DNA of 64,000 nt, taken from NCBI RefSeq assembly GCF_027925385.1, contig NZ_AP027142.1, forward strand, positions 1,098,001 through 1,162,000, written 5' to 3'. Positions 9,680-19,952 of this stretch are shown one piece after another. This DNA comes from Methylocystis iwaonis. GTDB taxonomy: Bacteria; Pseudomonadota; Alphaproteobacteria; Rhizobiales; Beijerinckiaceae. The stretch's first letter is position 1. Each line of letters starts with the position of its first letter. The position numbers and the translations under genes are program-made. The notes under the pieces are model-generated. The model was not told where the DNA came from. It ran no database searches and worked only from the letters and a program-made list of their open reading frames with translations.

Positions 9680-10393
9680 CTAACTCACGTCGGCGCTCTG
9701 CGGCTCTCGCTGCGCGGCAAGCGGTAAAGCCGCCAGGTTTTCGCCGAGCGGATCGAGGCCCAAAGCGTTCATTTTGAAGTAAAGCACCTTGGCGCCCGCC
9801 GCATTGGTTCGCTCGTGCCAGATCGTGGAGCCCCAGAAAACGATCAAATCGCCTGGCCGCGTGTCTATCGTCACCGGGTCTACGCCCCTCAATGCGTTTT
9901 CGGGTTTCTCGCTTTCGGAAAGCGAAGCGAGGAATTCGTCGTAGCTGTCGAAGGTGTTTTCGCTACGCTCGTGATAGGGATAAAGAATAAGACGCGAGGC
10001 GGCTCCGACCTCCAGCGGAACGCCGATCGAGAGTTGCGTTCCGTGCCTGTCCTTGTGCGGCGGCGGATTTTGCGGCGCGTCCTCACGATAGACTTTCAAA
10101 TGCCGTTCCGAGATGATGAGATCCGTGTAGGGCAGCCCGGTCAATCGGCCGATCGTCTCGACGAATTCCGCGACGGCTTCGCGCTGCTCGGGGAACGTAA
10201 AGAGATATTCCTGCTTGAGACGCCGCTTCGAGCGGGAGATGTCGCCGCCGCTTATGCAGCGCTCGATCTGCGCCTTCGCATAGTCGAGGAACTCGGTGTG
10301 CATTCCTTGTTTGATGACGATAAAACCATTCGCGGCGAAATCATCCGCGTACGCGCTCAAATTGTCCCGCCACGATCCGAACAGTTTCATCAT
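9680..10393 (-). CDS. Phytanoyl-CoA-dioxygenase-like 2-oxoglutarate/Fe(II) oxygenase
   Basis: The 237-residue protein carries the likely iron facial triad: HKD (His-x-Asp) in the middle and a distal His in WHERTN, within a jelly-roll pattern (PGDLIVFWGSTIWHE) typical of PhyH-type oxygenases. Such enzymes hydroxylate small molecules or peptide intermediates using 2-oxoglutarate and oxygen. The start MMKLFGSW at 10393 is preferred because AGAGGG lies 8-9 nt upstream; an ATG at 10456 adds 21 basic residues without a visible ribosome site. It is divergent from an ATP-grasp gene, which together with the FkbM gene further right suggests a small tailoring pathway (inference). Confidence 0.75.
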   Translation of the reverse strand: MMKLFGSWRDNLSAYADDFAANGFIVIKQGMHTEFLDYAKAQIERCISGGDISRSKRRLKQEYLFTFPEQREAVAEFVETIGRLTGLPYTDLIISERHLKVYREDAPQNPPPHKDRHGTQLSIGVPLEVGAASRLILYPYHERSENTFDSYDEFLASLSESEKPENALRGVDPVTIDTRPGDLIVFWGSTIWHERTNAAGAKVLYFKMNALGLDPLGENLAALPLAAQREPQSADVS

Positions 10394-10591
10394 AGCTCGA
10401 GCCCTCTTGCGACAGCGAATTGCTCGCACAAGCCGTCGCGCAAAGGAACGGGTCATGATGCGTAATTCGTTTTTGCCGCGCGCTACTCCCCGATGCGCCT
10501 TTTCTCCGCAGATCGGAGGCGTAATTATAAGGCGCTCGAGAACGTACAGGCGGCGGGGTGTTTGGAGAAGCCCTGTGATTTTGGAGGCAGA

Positions 10592-11662
10592 ATGATTTTG
10601 CGCGGGGCTTACCTTATTCGCCGGTTTCTGACTTCAGCTCGCCGTAACGAAAAACAGGCGCAGGCGGACAGGATTCGCGATCAGTTCTATGAGCAGTGCT
10701 GGCGAGAGGCGGCTCAATCGTGTGGCGGGGAATATGCGCGCATCGGGGAAGGCGTTTCCCGGATTACCCACAAGATCGTGCGCCGGCCTATTTTTGTGGA
10801 CCGTAACTTGAACGTGCTCGACAGTCACGCCGCGGTTCAGGCAACGGATGACAAGCCGGCGACCTACCGGCTGGTTCGAGAACTCGGGGCGCCTGTTCCA
10901 GACCACGTCGTCCTGCGCGCCGATGCGCACAAGGCGGCTTTGGAGTTCATTCAGTCCCACGGCGGATCGTTCGTTGTAAAACCGGCGTCGGGAACTGCGG
11001 GCGGCGTCGGGGTGACGTCGAATGTTCGCACTGCGTCGGAGCTGAGACATGCAATGGCGTGGGCTGGGGCTTATTGCTCCCGCGTGCTCGTCGAGCGCCA
11101 AATCGAAGGAGACACATACCGGCTCCTTTATTTGAATGGCAATCTCTTGGATTGCGTGCTGCGAATGTCGCCGAGTCTCGTGGGCGACGGAACCTCGACT
11201 GTCCGAAAGCTGGTCGAAGAGGAGAATCGTTTGCGGCTTTCCGAGGGGTTCAAACGCAGCCAATCCCTTCTGAAGATCGACCGGGACATGAAGGCGACGC
11301 TCGCCGCGCAAGGGCTCGGCCTGAACTCTGTCCCGACAGACGGTCAGAAGTTCATGATCAAGCATGTCGCCAACGACAATTCGGCAAACGAGAATGTGTC
11401 GATGATCGATAGTGTGGCGGTGTCCACGATCGAAATCGGCCAACATATTGCAGCGATATTCGGCCTGAAATTGGTGGGTCTGGATATAATGACGCCGGAT
11501 ATCAGCAAGCCTCTCGGGGAAGCGCATGGCGCAGTCATAGACATAAATGGCGATCCGGGTTTCTACTATCACTATTACAAGGACAGCGGGCGGATCGCCC
11601 TTGCCGAACATATTTTGACCGAGGTGATAAAAGCGGCCGAGAGCGACGTTTGTCCGGCGTGA
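10592..11662 (+). CDS. ATP-grasp ligase, cyanophycin synthetase-like
   Basis: The 356-residue protein has an ATP-grasp fold: GGSFVVKPASGTAGGVGVTS (nucleotide loop, about residues 130-150), a VERQIEGDTYRLLYLNG segment, VGDGTSTVRKLVEEEN (close to the cyanophycin synthetase pattern) and a metal-binding end LVGLDIMTPD...VIDINGDPGF. ATP-grasp enzymes join a carboxylate to an amine or thiol via acyl phosphate. It lacks the Mur-ligase half of cyanophycin synthetase, so it is not a complete one. The start at 10592 has GGAGG just upstream; an ATG 99 bp earlier lacks a ribosome site. The substrate is unknown. Confidence 0.8.
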   Translation: MILRGAYLIRRFLTSARRNEKQAQADRIRDQFYEQCWREAAQSCGGEYARIGEGVSRITHKIVRRPIFVDRNLNVLDSHAAVQATDDKPATYRLVRELGAPVPDHVVLRADAHKAALEFIQSHGGSFVVKPASGTAGGVGVTSNVRTASELRHAMAWAGAYCSRVLVERQIEGDTYRLLYLNGNLLDCVLRMSPSLVGDGTSTVRKLVEEENRLRLSEGFKRSQSLLKIDRDMKATLAAQGLGLNSVPTDGQKFMIKHVANDNSANENVSMIDSVAVSTIEIGQHIAAIFGLKLVGLDIMTPDISKPLGEAHGAVIDINGDPGFYYHYYKDSGRIALAEHILTEVIKAAESDVCPA

Positions 11663-11700
11663 TCGGTTCGCGATTGAACAGTTCGCTTGGGGCTTTTTCG

Positions 11701-11826
11701 TCATTCCCGGCGGGCCGAAAGCCCGACCGGGAATTTAGCGCCGCAAAAGCGCTGGTTCGGCGCTGGATTCCCCATCGCTCGCTCGAGCGAGCGTCGGGGT
11801 GACGTCGAACCAATCGAGCGGATCTC
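11701..11826. repeat. Intergenic palindromic repeat, family A, copy 1
   Basis: This copy has the family layout: TCATTCCCGGCGGGC, an inner AAAGCCCGACCGGGAAT hairpin, a middle GCCGCAAAAGCGCTGG segment, GGATTCCCCATCGCTCG, then a CTCGAGCGAGCGTCGGGGTGACG arm. The two outer arms are roughly complementary. A tail resembling GAACCAATCGAGCGGATCTC follows, which also flanks other copies. No coding potential is seen. It lies between the ATP-grasp and FkbM genes. Confidence 0.8.
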
Positions 11827-11901
11827 TTATTGGCCCGTCGCGGGGCGTGTCAGCCCAATGCGGGGAAAGACAAAGCTATGCATGGCCGGGCGTGCATTCC
11901 C

Positions 11902-12663
11902 TTACGCCGCTTCCCTTGCGCTGGCGGGATTCGCGACGCCCTCGCCGAGCTGAGACAGGAGACAAAGTGTGTCGAACTCGAGCTCGCTGAAGCGATAGCC
12001 TTCCTTCAGGAGCCTGCGGTAGAGCTTCTCGAGCGCCGCGCGCGTCGAGTGGCAATGTTCGAAATGAATGATTTGCGGCTTCACGCCGCAATCGAGGAAT
12101 TGGTCGACGATCTCGACGTCATAGCCTTGGACGTCGGTCAACAGCACATCGACCGACTCTATGCCGTGCTTTCGAAACAGGGAGCGAACCGACAGACAGG
12201 GCACCTCGATCGACCGCGTCTCAGCGTCGAAATCGTGCACCGCGCGCTGCAATGCGTCTTTCTTGAGGCTTGCGAAGACCGTCAGGTTCGCCGAGCCATC
12301 CGGCGAGTCTGCGACGTGCAGCTTTGCGACGCCGTCGACGTCGCCGATCGCCGCATTTTCGAAGCATAGCTGCGGTTCGCAAGCGTAGTTTTGCTTAAGG
12401 CTTTCGAAGACCCGCCGCTGGGGTTCGACAAGCAGGCCGCGCCAGTGATGTTTCAGCACGAAGCGACGAAGCGGATCATCCTTGATCCCGTCATTGGCTC
12501 CGATCTGCACGAAAGAAAAGCCCGGCCGGTCCGTCGACGCCTGGATCAGAGCCAGCTCCAGGAAATCGATCGGCGCCTCCATTCGCCGTTTGATTGGCGA
12601 GAGCCGGTAGCCACAGCGCCCGAGACCCTTCTGAACGAGTGATTTAATTTTGCTCACGATCAT
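11902..12663 (-). CDS. FkbM family SAM-dependent methyltransferase
   Basis: The 253-residue protein matches the FkbM layout: FVQIGANDGIKDDPLRRFV as the SAM-binding motif (near residue 50), LLVEPQRRVFESLKQNY, an AIGD segment, then VDVLLTDVQGYDVEIVDQF and IIHFEHCH. FkbM enzymes O-methylate sugars or natural products. A short basic N-terminus has no signal peptide. It converges with the ATP-grasp gene across a 240-bp spacer holding a family A repeat, so co-function with the dioxygenase and ATP-grasp genes is only suggested by proximity. Confidence 0.85.
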   Translation of the reverse strand: MIVSKIKSLVQKGLGRCGYRLSPIKRRMEAPIDFLELALIQASTDRPGFSFVQIGANDGIKDDPLRRFVLKHHWRGLLVEPQRRVFESLKQNYACEPQLCFENAAIGDVDGVAKLHVADSPDGSANLTVFASLKKDALQRAVHDFDAETRSIEVPCLSVRSLFRKHGIESVDVLLTDVQGYDVEIVDQFLDCGVKPQIIHFEHCHSTRAALEKLYRRLLKEGYRFSELEFDTLCLLSQLGEGVANPASAREAA

Positions 12664-12903
12664 TTGTCCGATCCTCCGGGACGGATCAGACTATTGTCGT
12701 CGGCGCTTCGGACAAGCGAGATTCAGGGGTAGTTCGATTGATCCATGCTGACCCGCCGCCGATTGAGACTGGGGCCACGTCCATCTGTCGTTGCTGGATG
12801 GTTCGTTGGGCCTGCCACGATGGGCTATTACGGATACGAGGGAGGGCTCGCCGCCCGTGCGCCACTCGATCCTACCTCAGCGATATAAGCCTATGATTTT
12901 TAG

Positions 12904-12979
<76 letters not shown>

Positions 12980-13091
12980 GTCCGGCGGGCTCACGCCCTC
13001 GGAACGAGGGTGCGAATAACAAATGCCGGCGCCCCTGTCCAGCGCCGTCTTGCGTCCGCCGTCAAATTTCTGTCGTGCGGGGACTTATCCC

Positions 13092-14871
<1,780 letters not shown>

Positions 14872-14880
14872 GGCGGCGCC

Positions 14881-15906
14881 TCAATGGGGGCGTGAGGCGC
14901 GCCCCCATAAAAAGGCGCCCGTCAGCAAGCCCAGCCCCGCCATAATGGCGCCGCCGCGCAAATGCGCCGGATCGACCGCCATAATGTGATCCTTCGACCT
15001 TTGCGTAAAGCGGCCGCGCGGACCATGATCCCGGTGGTCGGGGCCGATGAGCTCGTCCGGGTCTCCCGGTAAAACCGGATCGTTGGAGAGCTGCTTCTCG
15101 TAAGCGTTCCAGGCGAGATAGCGGTCGAGAAATCCCGGCGCGACCATCTGCCCGACAATCGACTGCACGGTCGGCGCGCCGAGCCACAATTCGCGCGGCG
15201 CGCGCCGGGCCTGCGCCGCTTCGACAATCGCTTGCGCGATGGCTTCCGGTTCATAGACGGTCCCGATCGGCTGGTGCCGCTTTGCAAAATGCGTATGCGA
15301 CCAGTCGAATTGCGGCGTGTTCACGCCGGGAAGCTGGGCCATGGTGAGGCGGATGTTGCTGCGATCGTGAATAAGCTCGGCGCGCAGCGAATCGGTGAAG
15401 CCGCGGATCGCGAATTTCGCGGCGCAATAGGCCGATTGCAGCGGAATGGCGCGATAGGAGAGGGCGGAGCCGATCTGGATGATGTGGCCCTGGTCGCGCT
15501 GGCGCATGTGCCTCAGCGCCGCGAGCGTCCCGTGAACGTAACCGAGAAAGGTGGCCTCCATCACGCGCCGATATTCCTCGGGGGTGATCGCATCGACGGG
15601 GGCGACGACCGTTTCCATCGCGTCATTCACCCACACATGAATATGGCCCCAGCGCGCGACGACCGCTTCCGCCGCGGCGAAGACGTCGTCGGCTTTGGAG
15701 ACATCCGCCAGAAGCTCGAAGGGCTGGCCGCCCGCATGGGCGACGTCGTGATAGGCGCCGTCCAGGCCCTCCGGGCTTCGAGCCAGGAGAGCAACGCGAT
15801 AGCCGCAGCGCGCGAAGGCGACGGCTACCGCGCGGCCGATTCCTGCCGAGGCGCCGGTGACGACCGCGACGGGGGCTTCCTCATTCGGGGCAGACTCTCG
15901 TGACAT
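14881..15906 (-). CDS. SDR family oxidoreductase with C-terminal membrane tail
   Basis: The 341-residue protein has a classical short-chain dehydrogenase core: cofactor loop VTGASAGIGRAVAVAF, IQIGSALSYR with the catalytic Ser, and SAYCAAKFA giving the YxxxK pair (Tyr about 164, Lys about 168). About 90 extra residues follow the core, including LWLGAPTVQSIVGQMVAPGF, and the C-terminus ends in a hydrophobic helix (AIMAGLGLLTGAFLWG) that may anchor it to the membrane. Similar extended SDRs are common in Rhizobiales; the substrate is not known. It converges with mdh (9-bp gap). Confidence 0.85.
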   Translation of the reverse strand: MSRESAPNEEAPVAVVTGASAGIGRAVAVAFARCGYRVALLARSPEGLDGAYHDVAHAGGQPFELLADVSKADDVFAAAEAVVARWGHIHVWVNDAMETVVAPVDAITPEEYRRVMEATFLGYVHGTLAALRHMRQRDQGHIIQIGSALSYRAIPLQSAYCAAKFAIRGFTDSLRAELIHDRSNIRLTMAQLPGVNTPQFDWSHTHFAKRHQPIGTVYEPEAIAQAIVEAAQARRAPRELWLGAPTVQSIVGQMVAPGFLDRYLAWNAYEKQLSNDPVLPGDPDELIGPDHRDHGPRGRFTQRSKDHIMAVDPAHLRGGAIMAGLGLLTGAFLWGRASRPH

Positions 15907-15990
15907 GGGGCCACTCCATTCAGCCGCCCGCGACAGACATGTGAGACGCGCGCCGCGCGCGGCAACAGGCGCGGCGCTTTTTCGGCGCCC

Positions 15991-17262
15991 CTACCGATTT
16001 TCCGATGTTTCCGTTTTCTGCTGGACGGCGCGGGGCTCGGCGCGTTCGGGGCCATAGGGCGCGAGCGGCACCTTGAGGCAGACGCTTTGCGCCGGCAGCA
16101 CTTCGCGCCAGTCCTTGATGAGCTGCTTATAGGCTTTTCCGACCGCTCTGGGCTTGCGGTCGAGATCATAGAGACCAAGCGGATTCACCCTGCCGCGCGC
16201 TTCGCGCAAGGCAATGTCCCAGTCGATCTGGTCGATCAGCGAATACCATGTGAAGCCGACGATCGGCATGCCGGAGTTTCTGACGCGCAGCACATTCGCC
16301 CATTCCTTGCGAAGCCAGCGCACAGCCTCGTCGCAGCACGGGCCTTCGCTGGTGTTGGTTTCCGTATGCATCACCGGCAGGCCGTAGCGCTCGTAATATT
16401 GGCGCGTGATCTCGTTGTAGCCGAAGATCTCGCCGGAGGAGGCGGTCTTGCCGTCCTTCGTCACGGTGTGCTCGTTGCGCCAATAGTAGTCATTGCCCAT
16501 GATGCAATGGCTCTTGAGATGCTCGCGCATGAAGAAGTCATATTCGTCGACGCTCATTCCGTTATCCATGAGGAAACGGAACATCTCCGAGTTGACGCGC
16601 CGGCCGTAATTGAGATCGAGCGAGAGAAAACGCCGCTCGTTGAGCCGCTCGGCGTGATCGAGCGATTGCGGATTTTCCGCATGGAAATATTCGGTCGATT
16701 CGCTCTGGATGAAGATCGCGTCCGGCCGCACGGCGAGGATGGCGTGCATGGCCAGCACATTTGCCTTCACAATGTGCTTGAGCGCCGTGACGAAGCCGCG
16801 ATCGGTCGTGAGCTGCTCGTTCCACCAGCCGTAAGCGGCGGAGTAGGTGGCGCAGACGAACATCTCATTGACGGGCGTATAGAGCTGCACGGCGGGGAAG
16901 CGCTTGGCGAAGGCGCGGGCGTAGCAAGCGAAGAGGTCGGGAAAGTCCGGGTTCTGAAAATTGCCGATCCAATCCGGCACACCGAAATGGCAGAGATCGG
17001 TGATCGGAATCACACCACGTTTCTCGAGATCGCCGAAGGTCAGATCGGCGAAGCTCCAGTCGTAGCGGTCGGGGCCCAGCCAGGTAATATGCAGCGGTAC
17101 GCCGTAGCGCAGCGTTTTGACGCCGAGATCCTGGGTGAGATCGAAATCCTCCCGCCAGCGGCGATAATGGTCGCAGATTTCCATCTCGTCGATTCGCTTG
17201 CGGCCATTGTCGATCGTCGGGCTGCTGTTCTCGATCCCCGTGCTGAACATGAAATGCGTCAT
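15991..17262 (-). CDS. GH1-like (clan A) glycosidase
   Basis: The 423-residue protein looks like a beta-glucosidase-type TIM barrel. VQLYTPVNEMFVCA holds the acid/base Asn-Glu at the end of strand 4, and MHTETNTSEGP is the probable nucleophile region; GFTWYSLIDQIDWDIAL resembles the aglycone-site segment. There is no signal peptide, so it is probably cytoplasmic. It begins MFSTGIENSSPTIDNGR, a form shared with the GH1-like half of the protein at 52728-54530, and the two are clear paralogues by eye. It may act on a glycolipid or a nucleotide-sugar product rather than on a dietary sugar (inference). The substrate is unknown. Confidence 0.78.
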   Translation of the reverse strand: MTHFMFSTGIENSSPTIDNGRKRIDEMEICDHYRRWREDFDLTQDLGVKTLRYGVPLHITWLGPDRYDWSFADLTFGDLEKRGVIPITDLCHFGVPDWIGNFQNPDFPDLFACYARAFAKRFPAVQLYTPVNEMFVCATYSAAYGWWNEQLTTDRGFVTALKHIVKANVLAMHAILAVRPDAIFIQSESTEYFHAENPQSLDHAERLNERRFLSLDLNYGRRVNSEMFRFLMDNGMSVDEYDFFMREHLKSHCIMGNDYYWRNEHTVTKDGKTASSGEIFGYNEITRQYYERYGLPVMHTETNTSEGPCCDEAVRWLRKEWANVLRVRNSGMPIVGFTWYSLIDQIDWDIALREARGRVNPLGLYDLDRKPRAVGKAYKQLIKDWREVLPAQSVCLKVPLAPYGPERAEPRAVQQKTETSENR

Positions 17263-17335
17263 CGCGCGCCTCGCCGACCGCCGCCCAGACGATTAGCTAT
17301 GGGAGACGCTGCGGACGGAAAGGCGCGATCAAACA

Positions 17336-17368
17336 GGAAAACCCCGCCGCCAGAGGCGACAGGGTTTG
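17336..17368 (-). terminator. Candidate rho-independent terminator downstream of rpmB
   Basis: On the minus strand AAACCC plus a G/C stem pairs with GGCGGGGTTTT, closing on a TCTG loop and followed by a T-rich stretch. It is the nearest terminator-like signal after L28. Confidence 0.5.
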
Positions 17369-17369
17369 G

Positions 17370-17415
17370 GCGAGCCTTCAGGCTCGCAATTCAGGGAGCG
17401 AGCCTGAAGGCTCGC
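17370..17415. repeat. Perfect 18-bp inverted repeat downstream of rpmB
   Basis: Arms at 17370-17387 and 17398-17415 are exact reverse complements (GCGAGCCTTCAGGCTCGC) with a 10-nt AATTCAGGGA spacer. Each arm is itself nearly palindromic, so cruciform or alternative hairpins are possible. No T-run follows directly. It lies 17 bp beyond the rpmB stop. Confidence 0.85.
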
Positions 17416-17432
17416 GGTCCGGTTCCGGAAGA

Positions 17433-17729
17433 TCAGGCCGTCGCGGCGGCGGCCTGCTTCTTCTCGATCTCGCGCTTGAGGACGCGGGCGCCCTGCGACA
17501 GCTCCTCGTCGCGCGCCTTGGCCAGGAAGGCGTCGAGGCCGCCGCGATGCTCGACCGAGCGCAGCGCCGCAGCCGAGATGCGCAGGCGCACCGAGCGGGC
17601 GAGGACGTCGGAGGCGAGCGTCACATTGACGAGATTGGGCAGGAAACGCGTGCGCGTTTTGCGATTGGAGTGGCTGACGAGATTGCCCGTCTGCACGCCC
17701 TTGCCGGTCAGCTCGCAACGCCGGGACAT
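17433..17729 (-). CDS. rpmB: 50S ribosomal protein L28
   Basis: The 98-residue protein starts [20 protein letters not shown], the conserved bL28 opening, followed by [18 protein letters not shown] and a C-terminal Lys/Ala-rich tail typical of alphaproteobacteria. It is a structural protein of the large ribosomal subunit. The ATG at 17729 has AAGGAAG 5 nt upstream; the open frame further upstream has no similarity. It is monocistronic, with inverted repeats downstream. Confidence 0.97.
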   Translation of the reverse strand: MSRRCELTGKGVQTGNLVSHSNRKTRTRFLPNLVNVTLASDVLARSVRLRISAAALRSVEHRGGLDAFLAKARDEELSQGARVLKREIEKKQAAAATA

Positions 17730-18118
17730 TGAACTTCCTTTCGAACCGTTTAGTGCTTCCAAACGCCGAGAGAGCCAGAGGCCCAGTTTCCACCGGCGAT
17801 GGGGGAAAACGACAAAAAAGCTCGTCACTCCCGCGCCGAGCCCTGTTCGCGAGCCTTATAAGAGCAAAGCCCGCCGAGCGTCAACCGGGCCAAGCGCATT
17901 GCTTTGCGGCGGCGCACATGGCGTTTCGCGGCGCCATATTCGCCTCTGGACATTGGCTTCGTTCTGGGCTCTAAGCCTGTCGGCTCCGGGGGTGAGGCGC
18001 GCCAGCGCTTATCTTGCCCGGATAAACTTGAGAAATCGACAGCGCCGGCGCCTGTCCTTCAGACGCGCCCGCCTCGCCAGGGCGCCGGGCCATAATGACA
18101 AAGGTTGGGGATCTTCCT

Positions 18119-19009
18119 ATGGCCAAAGCAATTCTGCATATGCTCAGCACCTTGAAGCATATGAGTCCGTTCGACGTGAACATGGCCCTCGACGCCGGCT
18201 ATGACGCCGCCATTCCCTACACCAATGTCACGCTCGACGAGGTCACCGCGCTGGTGCAGGACGCCATGTTCTCCCGCGCCCCCTCCGCCGCGCTGAAGAC
18301 GGGCATTTTCTTCGCCGGCCGCGACGCAGTCCTCGCGCTCGACATGCTGGAAGCGGCCAAGAAGGCGCTGCTCAAGCCCTTCGAAATTTCGCTCTTCGCC
18401 GACCCCTATGGCTCCTTCACCACCGCCGGCGCGATGGTCGCCTGCACCGAGAAAGTGCTGAAGGACAAGAAGCAGCGCGACCTCAAGGGCGCCAAGATCG
18501 TCATCTACGGCGCGACGGGCGTCGTCGGCTATTCCTCCGCGGTGATCGCGGCGCTCGAAGGCGCCGAGGTGACGATCGTCGGCTATAGCGGCCTCGAGCG
18601 CGTCACGGTCCAGGCCGAGGAGATGAACAAGCGCTTCAATATCAAGGTGGCCCCGGCCGACGGCAGCACCCAGGATCTCGTGCGCGCGCTGCTGCTCGAT
18701 CATGAGATCGCGCTCTGCTGCGCCCGCGCCGGCGTGCAGGTGCTCTCGAAGGCGGACCTCTCAGCGGCCAGCAATCTGCTCATCGCCGCCGATGTCAACG
18801 CCGTGCCGCCGCTCGGCGTCGAGGGCCTGGGTCTGCACGACAATGGCGTCGTGATCTCGGAGCATGGCGCGCTCGGCATCGGCGCGCTCGCCATCGGCAA
18901 CGTCAAATACGGCGCCGAATCGGGCCTTTTCAAGCAGATGGTCACCTCCGACAAGCCGCTCTGCCTCGATTTCCGCCACGCTTTCGCTCTGGCGCGCGAG
19001 CTCGTTTAA
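18119..19009 (+). CDS. mtdB: NAD(P)-dependent methylene-tetrahydromethanopterin dehydrogenase
   Basis: MtdB oxidises methylene-H4MPT to methenyl-H4MPT in formaldehyde oxidation. The 296-residue protein has the conserved N-terminus ILHMLSTLKHMSPFDVNMAL with DAGYDAAIPY, followed by DPYGSFTTAGAMVACTEK and a Rossmann loop VIYGATGVVGYSSAVIAALEGA. I chose ATG 18119 because GGGGA lies 7-8 nt upstream; the ATG at 18095 adds eight residues without a good site. It is followed after 172 bp by fae, the preceding enzyme of the pathway. Confidence 0.95.
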   Translation: MAKAILHMLSTLKHMSPFDVNMALDAGYDAAIPYTNVTLDEVTALVQDAMFSRAPSAALKTGIFFAGRDAVLALDMLEAAKKALLKPFEISLFADPYGSFTTAGAMVACTEKVLKDKKQRDLKGAKIVIYGATGVVGYSSAVIAALEGAEVTIVGYSGLERVTVQAEEMNKRFNIKVAPADGSTQDLVRALLLDHEIALCCARAGVQVLSKADLSAASNLLIAADVNAVPPLGVEGLGLHDNGVVISEHGALGIGALAIGNVKYGAESGLFKQMVTSDKPLCLDFRHAFALARELV

Positions 19010-19181
19010 CATACCGCGCGTCCGCGGATTTTCCGCCTTGGCAAGGACGCGCGAAACTGATTGAGTGCGCGCCGCGGAAGGGCCCGCGGCGCTTCTCAAG
19101 GCCGGCGCAATTTTGCGCACGGCCCTTTCCGAAACGCCTGCCGTCGAGGCAGGGCGTAGGTTTCTTCGAAAGGAAACGCAC

Positions 19182-19691
19182 ATGGCCAAGATCACCAAGA
19201 TGCTGGTCGGCGAGTCGCTCGTCGGCGAGGGTAACGAAGTCGCTCACATCGACCTCATCCTGGGCCCGCGCGGCTCGGCCGCCGAGCTCGCTTTCGCGAA
19301 CGCTCTCGTCAACAACAAGGACGGCTTCACGACGCTTCTCGCGGTCGTTGCGCCGAACCTGCTCTGCAAGCCCAACACGATCCTCTTCAACAAGGTCACC
19401 ATCAAGGGCGCCAAGCAGGCCGTCCAGATGTTCGGCCCGGCTCAGCACGGCGTCGCCAAGGCCGTCGCCGACTCGGTCGCCGAGGGCGTGATCCCGGTTG
19501 ACGAAGCTGACGACCTCTTCATCTCGGTCGGCGTGTTCATTCACTGGGACGCCAACGACGACAAGAAGATCCAGGACTACAACTACCAGGCCACCAAGGA
19601 AGCCATCGCCCGCGCCGTCGCCGGCGAGCCGAAGGCCGCCGAAGTCGTCGCCAAGCGCAACGACGCCAAGCACCCCTTCGCTCCGAACTGA
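19182..19691 (+). CDS. fae: Formaldehyde-activating enzyme
   Basis: Fae condenses formaldehyde with H4MPT to methylene-H4MPT, feeding MtdB. The 169-residue protein has the family opening with the conserved histidine ([17 protein letters not shown], His22), the pterin-binding [20 protein letters not shown] and [13 protein letters not shown]. The start has AAAGGA 8 nt upstream, and the sequence shows very biased codon choice (GTC, CTC, AAG, GAC), consistent with the high expression known for Fae in methylotrophs. A strong terminator lies 25 bp after the stop. Confidence 0.97.
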   Translation: MAKITKMLVGESLVGEGNEVAHIDLILGPRGSAAELAFANALVNNKDGFTTLLAVVAPNLLCKPNTILFNKVTIKGAKQAVQMFGPAQHGVAKAVADSVAEGVIPVDEADDLFISVGVFIHWDANDDKKIQDYNYQATKEAIARAVAGEPKAAEVVAKRNDAKHPFAPN

Positions 19692-19716
19692 GTTCGAGCC
19701 AAGGCTTGGAATTGAA

Positions 19717-19742
19717 GGGGAGCCGACGGGCTCCCCTTTTTT
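19717..19742 (+). terminator. Rho-independent terminator after fae
   Basis: GGGGAGCC pairs with GGCTCCCC across a GACG loop, followed by six T residues. This is the clearest intrinsic terminator in the window and should end the mtdB-fae transcript. Confidence 0.92.
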
Positions 19743-19781
19743 GTTGTATGGAGCCGTGGGCGTAGCGGATGCCGGGCGTGA

Positions 19782-19920
19782 GCTATCCCTCCCCTTTACG
19801 GGGAGGGTGGCCCCGCCGAAAGGCGGGGTCGGGTGGGGCCCAGCTCCAACCCCTGCCGTTGCTGCGCGAACCCCACCCGGCGGCCTTTGGCCGCCGACCT
19901 CCCCGTAAAGGGGAGGTATG
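19782..19920. repeat. Intergenic palindromic repeat, family B, copy 1
   Basis: Outer arms TCCCTCCCCTTTACGGGGAGG and CCTCCCCGTAAAGGGGAGG each form a hairpin and also pair with each other; internal arms GGCGGGGTCGGGTGGGG and CCCCACCCGGCGGCC are also complementary. A second copy lies at 24604-24733. Confidence 0.85.
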
Positions 19921-19952
19921 GGCGCCCCCATCGTCCGCAGGGCAATTTAAAC

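Noticed and set aside
14872..14910. Terminator after mdh
   Set aside because: A GGGGGCG/CGCCCCC hairpin is present but lies in the C-terminal codons of the convergent SDR gene and is not followed by T on the plus strand.
16087..18204. A 705-codon open frame on the plus strand
   Set aside because: It lies antisense to the GH1-like gene and rpmB, has no recognisable domain and shows the codon pattern of a high-GC shadow frame.
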